Below are positions 9,413-18,177 of a stretch of DNA of 64,000 nt, piece after piece; within the stretch, counting starts at the first letter, position 1; every line of letters starts with the position of its first letter. The position numbers and the translations under genes were made by a program. This stretch comes from Teretinema sp942493045 (GTDB taxonomy: Bacteria; Spirochaetota; Spirochaetia; Treponematales; Treponemataceae). The DNA is taken from contig OW818665.1 in assembly GCA_942493045.1 (NCBI GenBank), positions 1,426,001 to 1,490,000 of the forward strand, in the 5' to 3' direction. Below the pieces are notes generated by a model. It saw only the letters and a list, made by a program, of their open reading frames with translations, did not search any database and was not told the origin of the DNA.

Positions 9413-9441
9413 TTTATACAACAACAAGCGGTTTCAAACAA
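9413..9441 (-). promoter_or_regulatory. Sigma70-type promoter of gltA
   Basis: Reading the minus strand: -35 TTGTTT (9441-9436), 17-base spacer, -10 TATAAA (9418-9413). It is followed by a 5' leader with GGAGGG before the gltA ATG at 9380. The divergent 200-base region up to asnS is otherwise very AT-rich. Confidence 0.55.
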
Positions 9442-9544
9442 GTCTTAAATTATGATTTTTTGATTTAAAATAAATATTTATTGAGTGATTGTATATTTAT
9501 GCACAATATGAGCGTCTTAGACATATATTTATTCGCAAAAGGCT

Positions 9545-9573
9545 TTGACGAGAAAACTGAAAAGTGATAATCT
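9545..9573 (+). promoter_or_regulatory. Candidate promoter of asnS (leaderless arrangement)
   Basis: -35 TTGACG (9545-9550), 17-base spacer, -10 TAATCT (9568-9573, only 3 of 6 matches). The asnS ATG begins eight bases after the -10 with no Shine-Dalgarno sequence, so the transcript would start at or almost at the start codon. Confidence 0.4.
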
Positions 9574-9580
9574 CTTTTCT

Positions 9581-11002
9581 ATGAAAACACAACTGATACG
9601 GGAAATTCTGGTATCAGAGCCCGACGGCCGTTCTGTTACGATCTACGGTTGGGTTCGAACCAAACGCGAAACCAAAAACCTGGTATTTATCCAGGTCAAT
9701 GACGGCTCCTGCTTTGCCTCTATTCAAGGCACTCTGGATCGTGACAAGGGCATCTCCGCGGAAACCGAAGCCAGCCTGAAACTGGCCGGCACCGGCGCCT
9801 CTGTAGCGATTACCGGCCTGCTCGTACCCTCCCCGGCTTCCGGCCAGGCGGTAGAGGTGCAGATTACCGCGGTCTCCGTGTTAGGTGAAGCCGACGGTGA
9901 AACCTATCCACTGCAAAAAAAGCAGCACTCCTTCGAATTCCTGCGCGAAATTGCCCATTTACGCCCCCGGACCAATACCTTCGGAGCGATTGCCCGCATC
10001 CGCAGCCAGATGGCCTATGCCATCCATGTCTTTTTTCAAGAACGCGGCTTTCAATACATTCATACACCCTTGATCACTGCTTCGGACGCCGAAGGCGCCG
10101 GAGAAATGTTCCAGGTAACCACTCTGGACCTGCAAAAGATAGCTAAGGACGGCGCGGCCATGCTGGCTGCCGGAAAAACCGTTCCGGACTTCAGCCAGGA
10201 CTTTTTCGGCAAACCGGCCAACCTGACCGTTTCCGGACAGCTGGAAGCCGAAACCTACGCTACAGCGCTATCCCGGGTGTATACTTTCGGACCGACTTTC
10301 CGGGCCGAAAACTCCAATACCACCCGGCACCTGGCCGAGTTCTGGATGATCGAACCGGAATTCGCCTTTGCCCATCTTGAAGACGATATGGAGCTGGCCG
10401 AGGAGTTTATCAAATTTCTGCTGCGCTGGGCCCTCGAAAAATGCGCCGAAGACATGCAGTTCTTCAATGACCGGATTCAAAACGGCCTGATCGATACACT
10501 GAAGCATGTGGTGGAGTCAGGCTTTGCCCGTGTCACCTACACCGAAGCGGTTAAAGAACTCGAAAAAAACGCCGAAAAATTCGAATTCAAACCCTTCTGG
10601 GGCTGCGACTTGCAAAGCGAACATGAGAAATTCCTGACCGATCAGGTTTACAAACGGCCGGTAATAGTCACGGACTATCCGAAAGACATCAAGGCCTTCT
10701 ATATGAAGCTCAACGAAGACGGCAAAACCGTCCGGGCCATGGACGTCCTGGTTCCCGGACTCGGTGAAATTATCGGCGGGTCGGAACGCGAGGAAAACTA
10801 CCAGGTCTTGCACGACCGTATTGTGTCGATGAAGCTTAACCCGGAAGACTATTGGTGGTATCTGGATCTGCGCCGTTACGGCACTGTTCCGCACGCCGGT
10901 TTTGGCCTCGGTTTTGAACGGCTGATCCTCTACATTACCGGAATGGGTAACATCCGCGATGTCATCCCCTTCCCCCGGGCTCCCAAACTTGCGGATTTCT
11001 AA
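9581..11002 (+). CDS. asnS: Asparaginyl-tRNA synthetase
   Basis: A 473-residue class IIb synthetase that charges tRNA-Asn. An N-terminal OB-fold anticodon-binding domain (SVTIYGWVRTKRETKNLVFI) precedes the catalytic core. Core motifs include HLRPRTNTFGA, ITASDAEGAGEMF, SGQLEAE, motif 2 FRAENSNTTRHLAEFWMIE and motif 3 GFGLGFERL near the C-terminus. FRAENSNTTRHL distinguishes AsnS from AspS. I place the start at the ATG at 9581: a TTG 36 bases upstream is in frame but coincides with a promoter -35 element and would add a non-conserved leader. The presence of AsnS means direct Asn-tRNA charging in addition to, or instead of, the amidotransferase route. The 3' end overlaps dacA by 44 bases. Confidence 0.95.
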   Translation: MKTQLIREILVSEPDGRSVTIYGWVRTKRETKNLVFIQVNDGSCFASIQGTLDRDKGISAETEASLKLAGTGASVAITGLLVPSPASGQAVEVQITAVSVLGEADGETYPLQKKQHSFEFLREIAHLRPRTNTFGAIARIRSQMAYAIHVFFQERGFQYIHTPLITASDAEGAGEMFQVTTLDLQKIAKDGAAMLAAGKTVPDFSQDFFGKPANLTVSGQLEAETYATALSRVYTFGPTFRAENSNTTRHLAEFWMIEPEFAFAHLEDDMELAEEFIKFLLRWALEKCAEDMQFFNDRIQNGLIDTLKHVVESGFARVTYTEAVKELEKNAEKFEFKPFWGCDLQSEHEKFLTDQVYKRPVIVTDYPKDIKAFYMKLNEDGKTVRAMDVLVPGLGEIIGGSEREENYQVLHDRIVSMKLNPEDYWWYLDLRRYGTVPHAGFGLGFERLILYITGMGNIRDVIPFPRAPKLADF

Positions 11003-12425
11003 ACCAGCAGGCAGGCGGCAACGCCTGCCGCTTTGTTTTGTAATCAGCATACTGCTCTATAGCGCCGCGGTAACGGTCTATACGCTTTTTCATCTGGCCA
11101 ACCCCGAACCGGCGCCGCTTCCGGAAATCGCGCTGAGCATGGCCCGGGCGGTTTACTGGAATTCAAATCAATCCAGCGCCGTAGGCACAACCGGCGCCGT
11201 AGGCACAACCGGCGCCGCGCGCGCTGCCAGCCGGCTGCAGCCGCTTCCGGAGCAAACCGCCTCAGTCCGCCCTGTTCCGGAGATCGATGAACTGGTCAGC
11301 GCCATCTCCGCGCGCTCCGCGATTGTCATTGACGCGCATACCGGCGCTATCCTGCTCGAAAAAAACGCTGACTTGATTATCCCGCCGGCCTCCATGACCA
11401 AACTGGCCGCGATGTACACGGCCCTACAGGCGATCGATAACGCTGAAATATCCCTGGATGACATTCTGGAAGTGCCGCCTGAGGCCTGGGCCCGCAACAT
11501 ACCGCCGGGATCCTCGCTGATGTTTCTGGGACCCGGTCATCGGGTTTCGGTACGTGAACTGCTCACCGGCATGGCCGTCTGCTCCGGTAATGACGCCGCT
11601 GTCGCCCTGGCCATGCACCTTTCCGGCTCGGTCGAAGCCTTTGTACAGCGTATGAACTCTGAAATGGAAAAACTGGGACTGCCGAACACCCGGTTTGTGG
11701 AACCCACCGGATTGAGCGAATATAACCGCACCACGGCCCGCGAGTTCGCCGATTTTGCCCGGATCTATATCAATAGCTATCCGCAGGCCCTGGAGGCCTT
11801 TCATTCGCGACCCTCAATCACCTACCCAATGCCCTGGAACCTCCCGGAGGGCAGTGAAGAAGGACCAATCACCCAAAGAGCGACAAACAAGTTGCTGGAT
11901 GTGCTTGAAGGATGTGACGGATTGAAAACCGGCTTTATCTATGAGTCCGGGTATAATCTTTCGCTGACAGTCGAGCGCGGCGGCACCCGTATTCTCACCG
12001 TAACCATGGGCGGACCCGGGCGCGGCACCGCCGAAGGAAACCGTTACCGAGCGCAGGACGCCACACTGCTGGTGGACTGGTCATTCGCCAACTACCGGAC
12101 CGAACGAGTACAGCCGTTACCGAACGTGGCGCTGCCGGTATGGGAAGGAAAAGAACACGCGCTCAACGCGATCCAGGCCTATGCCCCGGATTTCACCGCT
12201 TCGCGGACGCTGCTCTCATACAACGGCCCGCGTCTGATCCTCCCGGGATCGCTTAAGGCCCCGATTGAGGCCGGAGCGGTGATCGGCAGAGCGGAATACA
12301 GCCTTGCCGACGGAACCGTTGTGCGCTCCGTCCCGCTGCTGGCCGACCGCACTATCTCTCGCTGTTCACCGCTGATGCTGCTGTTTGAAAAACCGGCCTC
12401 ACTGCTCTCGGGCTTCCTGGAGTAA
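10959..12425 (+). CDS. dacA: D-alanyl-D-alanine carboxypeptidase (DacA/PBP5 family)
   Basis: Serine peptidase of family S11, which trims the terminal D-Ala of peptidoglycan stem peptides. Active-site motifs are intact: SMTK (Ser145, Lys148), SGN (209-211) and KTG (323-325). An N-terminal membrane segment (about residues 24-47, FVISILLYSAAVTVYTLF) would anchor it, and a C-terminal beta domain follows from about residue 380. The ATG at 10959 overlaps asnS by 44 bases; an in-frame TTG at 10989 would reduce the overlap to 14 bases and keep the same membrane segment, so the exact start is uncertain. The linker after the membrane segment contains a short duplication (AVGTTG twice). The 3' end overlaps the convergent deacetylase-like gene by 27 bases. 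Confidence 0.9.
   Translation: MSSPSPGLPNLRISKPAGRRQRLPLCFVISILLYSAAVTVYTLFHLANPEPAPLPEIALSMARAVYWNSNQSSAVGTTGAVGTTGAARAASRLQPLPEQTASVRPVPEIDELVSAISARSAIVIDAHTGAILLEKNADLIIPPASMTKLAAMYTALQAIDNAEISLDDILEVPPEAWARNIPPGSSLMFLGPGHRVSVRELLTGMAVCSGNDAAVALAMHLSGSVEAFVQRMNSEMEKLGLPNTRFVEPTGLSEYNRTTAREFADFARIYINSYPQALEAFHSRPSITYPMPWNLPEGSEEGPITQRATNKLLDVLEGCDGLKTGFIYESGYNLSLTVERGGTRILTVTMGGPGRGTAEGNRYRAQDATLLVDWSFANYRTERVQPLPNVALPVWEGKEHALNAIQAYAPDFTASRTLLSYNGPRLILPGSLKAPIEAGAVIGRAEYSLADGTVVRSVPLLADRTISRCSPLMLLFEKPASLLSGFLE
11176..11217 (+). repeat. 18-bp in-frame tandem repeat in dacA
   Basis: The unit GCGCCGTAGGCACAACCG occurs twice exactly (11176-11193, 11194-11211) plus six bases of a third copy. 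It encodes the AVGTTG duplication in the periplasmic linker of the carboxypeptidase and is a likely slippage site. Confidence 0.85.
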
Positions 12426-14690
12426 GGTGCTGACCGGAACAATCCGATAGCCGCCTTCGATCAGGGCATTAATCAGTATATCGATCTTTTGATACAGATA
12501 ATCATCCCGTTCACCGGCCGGTTTACCGATCCGGATCGGGATTATCGACCCCGGCCGTTTGACTTTGATAATTTCCTCGACCAGGGCATTCGCGCTGCGG
12601 TACACACCGGGCATGCGCCGCTCGTCGGCGGCGCTTACCCAATCAAGAACACTGACATCCGCGGAAACATACCGGTAACCGGCGCTTTCCCCGGCTTCAA
12701 CCAGTAGCGGGGTAATCACGTAATTCGGCGCGTGCCAGAGCAGGCTTAATTCCTGACCGGTGGCCGCGTAAAAATCATCCTCATTGCGGGCCAAGCCCCG
12801 GATAATAAAGTCCCGGTCGATACGGTAGGCCGTACCGGACAGATCCCAGGTTGTAAAGAACAGCGAGGCGCTCTGATGCCCGGCCCTGGCGATCTCATTC
12901 ACGGCCGAAGGGTGGCGGCGGATAAACTCACCATTGATAAAAAAGGTCGCCCGGATATTATAGACTTTGAGAAGATGCAAGATTTCGGCCAAGCCCTCCT
13001 GGCTGTCCAGGGCGTTAAAAACCAGAGAAACGTAGCGGGAGCGGCTGCGCGATCCGTTGGAAAACACTCCCCTGCCGCTGTCCAGGGGACTGCGGGAATC
13101 CAGACTGTCCAGGCGCATATCCGGCTCACTGATTAAGGGAACTGTTCCGCCGGGGCTGAGCGCGGAGCGGGCATACAGCATATTCTGATAGTAGCCGTTG
13201 GAAGAGTCCAGATATAAACGCCAGGAAGTATTGGCTAACATCGCCGGTTTAATACGCTTCAACGGCGTCTGCTGCCATTTCATGTTGCCTTCGTAGGTGA
13301 AGCGGCCCAAAGTTCCGGTCTCAGCCACTACCGCGCTATTCTGCTCATCCCAGCCGTAAGCGCTGACGGACGATAAAAACAGCACCGTTGAGGCGCCGGT
13401 CCGCACCTGCCACTTGCGGACGGTATTGCCGCCGCCGATAAAAAGATGGGCTTCATCGGCCCAGACCGCGCTTACAACCGGCTCATCGTTGAAGGCAGAT
13501 ACTTCCTTCCAGCTGGTGGTATCGTAGACCTGCAGGCCTTCGGCCGGCGAATTAAAAGCCAGCATTCTCCGGTCAGGAGACGGGATAAAGAACTCAGCGT
13601 TCGCCGGAACGGAAAATTCATTGAAAATACGGATGGTGTTGTCGGTGGAAGTCAATTGCCAGGCTCTGAGAATCTTTTTGCCGTCCTGCACCGAGCCGGT
13701 AAAAACGGCCGGAGCAGACGACGCCGAGGCCCAGAAAAAACTGACCGTCGCGGTATTACCCGGCAAAAGCAGATGCGGCATGACCGGGGCATTATTGGTG
13801 GTGACGTAATCATCTCCGGTCAATGGACAATAATACACATTCCGGATATCCCGGGCATACAACAAGGCAGTTCCGTCCGGAGAGGGGAAAAACCGGTCAA
13901 GCACCGGATCAAAATCGCAGGGCAGCTTTCCGGAAAGGGTACCTATTCCGACAAGGTCGGTATACAGCGAGCGGGTAAAAAGCTCGGCGGCCGCGATGCG
14001 GTAAACGGCAGTGCCGTTAACGTATAAAAAGTGGGAGGCTGAAAACCAGGCTACGGAATCAATAGTACCGCTGCCGATGGTGCGGTAACGTTCCTCTACT
14101 ACCGATACAGAGAAAAACGACTCCGGTCGGGCAAAGAAAACCGACCCGCGCAGGGCATACAGCAGGACCGATGAATCCGGCGCCCAGCGCACCGGTAAGG
14201 GGCCGCGCTCCACCTGCTCGGCTATTATATAACGCAGACCACGCTGAATATCATGCAAAACCAGCCGTCCCCAGGCCGCGGAGGTCGGTTCCAGGCTGAC
14301 CACCCAGCGGCCGTCCGGGCTTGGCGAGAGCGGTTCAACCCGGCCGAGCGACACCGTGCCCCCGGAGATAAAGGGCCGGTATTCCTCCATCCACATAAAA
14401 GTACCGGTGACGGTATTATAGCGGGCTGTCCCGAATCGGTTGCGCACCTGCAGGATTGTCCCTCCGGAGAGGGTATCCATGGCCTCCGGATAAAAGGAAA
14501 GCTGTTCCTGGGTCTTAGATTGCAGATTATGGCGAAACAGGGTCTGATAACTGCCCTTTCCCGGTATCTGGGTTTGCGCCGAGAACAGCACCTCACCGGC
14601 GCCGTTAATGTCCGGTCCGGAAAAAGAAACCTGCGCGCCGAGAGTAAGCAGCTGAAAACCCGTCAATAAAAGCACCAGTATTCGTTTCAT
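12399..14690 (-). CDS. Exported beta-propeller protein with degenerate polysaccharide-deacetylase domain
   Basis: A 763-residue exported protein with signal peptide MKRILVLLLTGFQLLTLGAQ. Residues about 25-540 form repeated beta-strand units like TolB/WD-type propellers (for example SPDGRWVVSLEP, SPDRRMLAFNS, SPDGTALLYARD). Residues about 560-755 match the NodB fold (YNIRATFFINGEFIRRHPSAVNEIARAGHQ). The catalytic motifs are lost: TFDDG is VFNALD, the metal-binding HxxxH after the GH is replaced by LFFTT, and the RPPYG loop is WHAPNY. It is therefore probably a non-catalytic glycan-binding protein. It lies 17 bases downstream of the M23 gene, in the same transcript, and its end overlaps the dacA end on the other strand. 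Confidence 0.8.
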   Translation of the reverse strand: MKRILVLLLTGFQLLTLGAQVSFSGPDINGAGEVLFSAQTQIPGKGSYQTLFRHNLQSKTQEQLSFYPEAMDTLSGGTILQVRNRFGTARYNTVTGTFMWMEEYRPFISGGTVSLGRVEPLSPSPDGRWVVSLEPTSAAWGRLVLHDIQRGLRYIIAEQVERGPLPVRWAPDSSVLLYALRGSVFFARPESFFSVSVVEERYRTIGSGTIDSVAWFSASHFLYVNGTAVYRIAAAELFTRSLYTDLVGIGTLSGKLPCDFDPVLDRFFPSPDGTALLYARDIRNVYYCPLTGDDYVTTNNAPVMPHLLLPGNTATVSFFWASASSAPAVFTGSVQDGKKILRAWQLTSTDNTIRIFNEFSVPANAEFFIPSPDRRMLAFNSPAEGLQVYDTTSWKEVSAFNDEPVVSAVWADEAHLFIGGGNTVRKWQVRTGASTVLFLSSVSAYGWDEQNSAVVAETGTLGRFTYEGNMKWQQTPLKRIKPAMLANTSWRLYLDSSNGYYQNMLYARSALSPGGTVPLISEPDMRLDSLDSRSPLDSGRGVFSNGSRSRSRYVSLVFNALDSQEGLAEILHLLKVYNIRATFFINGEFIRRHPSAVNEIARAGHQSASLFFTTWDLSGTAYRIDRDFIIRGLARNEDDFYAATGQELSLLWHAPNYVITPLLVEAGESAGYRYVSADVSVLDWVSAADERRMPGVYRSANALVEEIIKVKRPGSIIPIRIGKPAGERDDYLYQKIDILINALIEGGYRIVPVSTLLQEAREQ

Positions 14691-14707
14691 GTGTATTCCT
14701 ATTTGAA

Positions 14708-15772
14708 CTATTTCAATACAGTCTGCGGATTAATGGTCCTGCCGTTCTTGTAAACCGAGAAATGCAGGTGACTGCCGGTTGAATATCCGGTATTCCCGAC
14801 CCGCCCGATTATCGCGCTCTGCGTCACATAGCTGCCGCGCCGCACACCGATGGAGCTCAAGTGCCCATACAGCGACTGATAACCGTCATCATGACTGATT
14901 ATAATATAGTTTCCGTAAACTGGCGAATAGCCGGTTGTGGATACCCGTCCGTCCAGCGTGGAGCGGACCGCGGTTCCGGTAGGAGCGGCCAGGTCGATTC
15001 CGGTATGAAAGGTGCGGATACCGGTAAAAGGATCATTACGGTAGCCATAGGGCGAGGTCAGCCGGCCCCTCAACGGAAAAACGAACAGCTCTCCCATAGC
15101 CCGGCGTAATTCCAGAGTGGATAGCGTTCCGCCGGGTACAAACAGCTTTTGACCGATTTGAAGCGAGGCCACGGATAAATCATTGGCATCCAGCAGGGCG
15201 TTAACCGGGATGCGGTATCTGGCGGCGACAGCGGCCAGGTTTTCGCCGCGGGTAACGGTGTGCACAATTCCGTCCATCGAAGGAATAGAGAGTGTCTGAC
15301 CGGAGCGTATCCGGCGGGCATTATCGATCTTATTGACCGCTAATACGGTACTGATATTGCGCAGGCCAAAACGGCTGGCGATGGCGCTGACGGTATCGCC
15401 GTTGCGAACCCGGTATTCGGAATAAGTCACCGGTATAATGGAGGGGGGCAGAGCCGAGACAGAATCACCCTCGCCCTCATGCGAATTTTCCGGAAGGATG
15501 AAACGGCGCATCGAAAATTCAGCCATTGAATCGGTACTGAAACCGATCGGACCGACGCGGTACACTCCGAAGCGCTCCTGTACCAGGGGCGCCAGACTGA
15601 TCATCAGGGCTACAACCAGCGGTATGCACACCGGAATGAGGCGGGCCGCCGCCGGAGTAACTTCCCGGAGAGCCGAAAGCACTGCCGGAAAGAGCGCGTT
15701 TTTTTTGGAATGCGAGAATGAATGGCGGTTTACGGTCCGGTTTTCCGGCTGCAGAACGGTAATAATATCCAT
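14708..15772 (-). CDS. LysM/M23 family peptidase
   Basis: A 354-residue envelope protein. A hydrophobic segment at about residues 43-65 (LIPVCIPLVVALMISLAPLV) anchors it. Two LysM domains follow: YRVRNGDTVSAIASRFG and HTVTRGENLAAVAARYR. A C-terminal M23 peptidase domain has HTGIDLAAPTGTAV, YGHLSSIG and SHLHFSVYKNG, so the zinc ligands (HxxxD and HxH) are intact. It is expected to cut peptide cross-links in peptidoglycan or activate cell-wall amidases. It is the first gene of a two-gene unit with the deacetylase-like protein, and diverges from lepB across 48 bases. The long cytoplasmic N-terminus before the membrane segment is unusual but could include a wrong start; no clear ribosome-binding site is seen. 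Confidence 0.88.
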   Translation of the reverse strand: MDIITVLQPENRTVNRHSFSHSKKNALFPAVLSALREVTPAAARLIPVCIPLVVALMISLAPLVQERFGVYRVGPIGFSTDSMAEFSMRRFILPENSHEGEGDSVSALPPSIIPVTYSEYRVRNGDTVSAIASRFGLRNISTVLAVNKIDNARRIRSGQTLSIPSMDGIVHTVTRGENLAAVAARYRIPVNALLDANDLSVASLQIGQKLFVPGGTLSTLELRRAMGELFVFPLRGRLTSPYGYRNDPFTGIRTFHTGIDLAAPTGTAVRSTLDGRVSTTGYSPVYGNYIIISHDDGYQSLYGHLSSIGVRRGSYVTQSAIIGRVGNTGYSTGSHLHFSVYKNGRTINPQTVLK

Positions 15773-15782
15773 GAATATACTA

Positions 15783-15811
15783 TCGACACGCAGCGCTCTG
15801 ATAATTAGAAT
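15783..15811 (+). promoter_or_regulatory. Promoter of the lepB operon (leaderless arrangement)
   Basis: -35 TCGACA (15783-15788), exact 17-base spacer, -10 TAGAAT (15806-15811); each box matches consensus in five of six positions. The lepB ATG at 15821 starts ten bases after the -10 and has no Shine-Dalgarno sequence. Confidence 0.6.
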
Positions 15812-15820
15812 AGATTCAAC

Positions 15821-16321
15821 ATGAGCGCGCCTTCCCGGAGGATTTTCCTCTTTTTTTCAGTTATTTTACTCTCTTTGTTCGTCAAACTGTTTCTATTTGA
15901 CATACTCTTTGTTTCCGGGCCTTCCATGGAGCCGGCCCTGAGGCATGGCACTCTGGTATTTCAGTACAAATTGGCCTATGGCGTTCCGCTACCGCTCAGT
16001 AACCGCTATCTGGTACGCTGGGCTGAACCGGCAGCCGGTGATATCGTCATCTATCCCTGGCTCGGCCGTTTTGTCATCAAACGCTGCGTCGCCGCGGCCG
16101 GAACGGAGCTGGTGTTTCGCTCCGATTCGGGTTATAGTGTACAGGCGGGTGAGGTTTTGATCCCCCTGAACGGGGAACAATACTCCAGATTAAGCCAGGC
16201 GCGGCAGGTTCCCCCGGGAATGATTTTCACGCTGGGCGATAACAGGGAACACTCCAGGGATTCACGTGACTATGGCTTTGTCTCTCTGGACAGCATCCGC
16301 GGCAAGGTGTTATGGAAATAA
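15821..16321 (+). CDS. lepB: Signal peptidase I
   Basis: A 166-residue type I signal peptidase that cleaves Sec and Tat signal peptides at the outer face of the inner membrane. One N-terminal membrane segment (residues 8-31) is followed by box B SGPSMEPAL with the nucleophile Ser35, box D RFVIKRCVA with the general base Lys87, and box E LGDNREHSRDSRDYG. The short length is typical of compact single-pass enzymes. The gene begins an operon with the PBP and DUF115 genes; the next gene overlaps it by ten bases. Confidence 0.93.
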   Translation: MSAPSRRIFLFFSVILLSLFVKLFLFDILFVSGPSMEPALRHGTLVFQYKLAYGVPLPLSNRYLVRWAEPAAGDIVIYPWLGRFVIKRCVAAAGTELVFRSDSGYSVQAGEVLIPLNGEQYSRLSQARQVPPGMIFTLGDNREHSRDSRDYGFVSLDSIRGKVLWK

Positions 16322-18177
16322 ATTCTGCTTTCTCCCGGCCGAGATTGATATTTCTTTTCTCCATCATAATTTCGCTCACCGGTTTGATTATTTTCAACTA
16401 TGGTAAGCACATGCTGACCGGCGGTAAGAATACCGTCACCCGCAGCGTACTGGTGGAACGCGGTTCGATTCTGGACCGTAACGGCAAACTGCTGGCCGTG
16501 CAAACCACCTTGTACAACATCGGAATCAGCCGGGCCTCGATAACCGACAAGGAGCTCTGCGCCGGCATACTCGCGCCGCTGACCGGCCTGAGTCAGGAAA
16601 CTATTCTCAACCGTCTTAGCGAGGACTCGACTAATTTCTTTTACCTGAAAAAGAAAGTGAGCGAAGGTGAAAAAACCGCCATCGAGGAAGCCCTATCCGA
16701 AGCCAAGATCCGCGGCGTCAGGCTTGAGCCGGTTATCAGTCGAACCTATCCGGAGGGCGCCCTGGCCTCGCACGTCATCGGCTTTATGGGGGATGACGGC
16801 AACGGACTGAGCGGTATTGAATACTCCTATCAGGACACCCTGTCTCCGCCGATTAATACCACGCTCAGCAATACGGCCGGCAGCAACATCATGCTGACCA
16901 TCGACGCCAACATTCAGTATGATCTGGAAAAGATCGCCCGCCAAACGATGCAGGAAACTTCAGCCGAAGGAATTATCCTGATTGCCGCCGAAGGACGCAC
17001 CGGCGAAATTCTGGCCTATGTCAGTGAACCGTCAGCCAATTTGAATGACTTCGTCAACAGTTCCGACGCCGAACGCTATGACCGGGCCGCCTTATACGCC
17101 TATGAACCAGGTTCAGTCTTCAAAATCTTTTCGGTATCGGCCCTGCTGGATATGGGTCTGGTCAGCGAAACAGACCGCTTCTACTGCGACGGTCACTATA
17201 CCCTTACAACTGCCCGCGGCGAAACCATCAATATTAAATGTCTGGACGCGCACGGCTGGGTGACCCCCCGGGACGTTATCCGGCTGTCCTGCAACGAGGG
17301 CTCAGCCCAGATGTCCGAACGGGTTTCGGCTCAGGACTTCGAAAATCGGCTGCGGGCCTTCGGCTTCGGCTCAAAAACCGGCGTTCAAATTCCCGGAGAG
17401 TCGGCCGGTATTTTCCGGCCCAGCAGCTCCTGGTCGCTGCGCTCCAAGCCCACCATAGCCATCGGACAGGAATTGTCGGTCTCGGCTCTGCAGATGGTTG
17501 AAGCCGCCACCGCGTTAACCAACAAGGGCACTACCCTCCGGCTGACACTGCTCTCGCGGCTGTTCAGCCGGGACGGTCTGCCGCTATTCGCGCATCAGCC
17601 CACTGCCCTTAACAGGGTGATCAGCAGCGCTACGGCCGAGGCGATGCTCAGCTTCATGCAATCCACCTCCGAATCCGGAACCGGTACCCGTGCCGCCGTC
17701 GGTGACGTCCCCATGGCCGTAAAAACCGGCACGGCTCAAATGCTCTCCCGGGACCGCAGCGGCTACAGCACCACCGATTTTATCTCCAGCTGCATCGGTA
17801 TCTTTCCGGCGGACGATCCCCAGATTATTTTGTATACCGCTATTATCAAACCGGTTGGAGAAACCTATGGCGGACGCATCGCCGCCCCGGTTGTGTCCAA
17901 GGCCGCAAACGTGATCATCGATTACCGGGGATTCGGACGCTCCGGCGCTACCTCCGTCAGTCACAGCGGCTTGATAACCGTACCTAAAAACCAGCCGGTA
18001 GTTCTCTCGGGAACGATGCCCGACCTTACCGGTGTCTCAAAAAAAATGCTCACCGCCCTGCTCGGCCGAAGCGATCTGAACATTATTATCACCGGAGACG
18101 GCTATGTCACCGCCCAAAAACCGCCGGCCGGCACCGCATTGACACAAGGAATGACTATTGAACTCCGGCTCGAATGA
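16312..18177 (+). CDS. Class B penicillin-binding protein with PASTA domain (FtsI/SpoVD-like)
   Basis: A 621-residue peptidoglycan transpeptidase. An N-terminal membrane segment (about 11-30) is followed by the PBP dimerisation domain (SVLVERGSILDRNGKLLA) and the transpeptidase domain. Catalytic motifs are SVFK (Ser268, Lys271), SCN (326-328) and KTGT (471-474). The last 65 or so residues, from GTMPDLTGVSKK to the end, form one PASTA domain, which suggests an FtsI/SpoVD-like septal enzyme more than an elongation-type PBP2. The gene overlaps lepB by 10 bases and the DUF115 gene by 20 bases, so the three are translationally coupled. No ftsW, ftsL or mur genes are adjacent, so this is not the classical division cluster. 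Confidence 0.92.
   Translation: MEINSAFSRPRLIFLFSIIISLTGLIIFNYGKHMLTGGKNTVTRSVLVERGSILDRNGKLLAVQTTLYNIGISRASITDKELCAGILAPLTGLSQETILNRLSEDSTNFFYLKKKVSEGEKTAIEEALSEAKIRGVRLEPVISRTYPEGALASHVIGFMGDDGNGLSGIEYSYQDTLSPPINTTLSNTAGSNIMLTIDANIQYDLEKIARQTMQETSAEGIILIAAEGRTGEILAYVSEPSANLNDFVNSSDAERYDRAALYAYEPGSVFKIFSVSALLDMGLVSETDRFYCDGHYTLTTARGETINIKCLDAHGWVTPRDVIRLSCNEGSAQMSERVSAQDFENRLRAFGFGSKTGVQIPGESAGIFRPSSSWSLRSKPTIAIGQELSVSALQMVEAATALTNKGTTLRLTLLSRLFSRDGLPLFAHQPTALNRVISSATAEAMLSFMQSTSESGTGTRAAVGDVPMAVKTGTAQMLSRDRSGYSTTDFISSCIGIFPADDPQIILYTAIIKPVGETYGGRIAAPVVSKAANVIIDYRGFGRSGATSVSHSGLITVPKNQPVVLSGTMPDLTGVSKKMLTALLGRSDLNIIITGDGYVTAQKPPAGTALTQGMTIELRLE

Noticed and set aside
9651..9661. GGGTTCGAACC, which looks like a tRNA T-arm
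   Set aside because: It lies in the asnS coding sequence, and no acceptor, D or anticodon arm can be found around it.
11176..11217. Short tandem repeat considered as a CRISPR-like array
   Set aside because: No spacers, in-frame within dacA; a simple tandem duplication.
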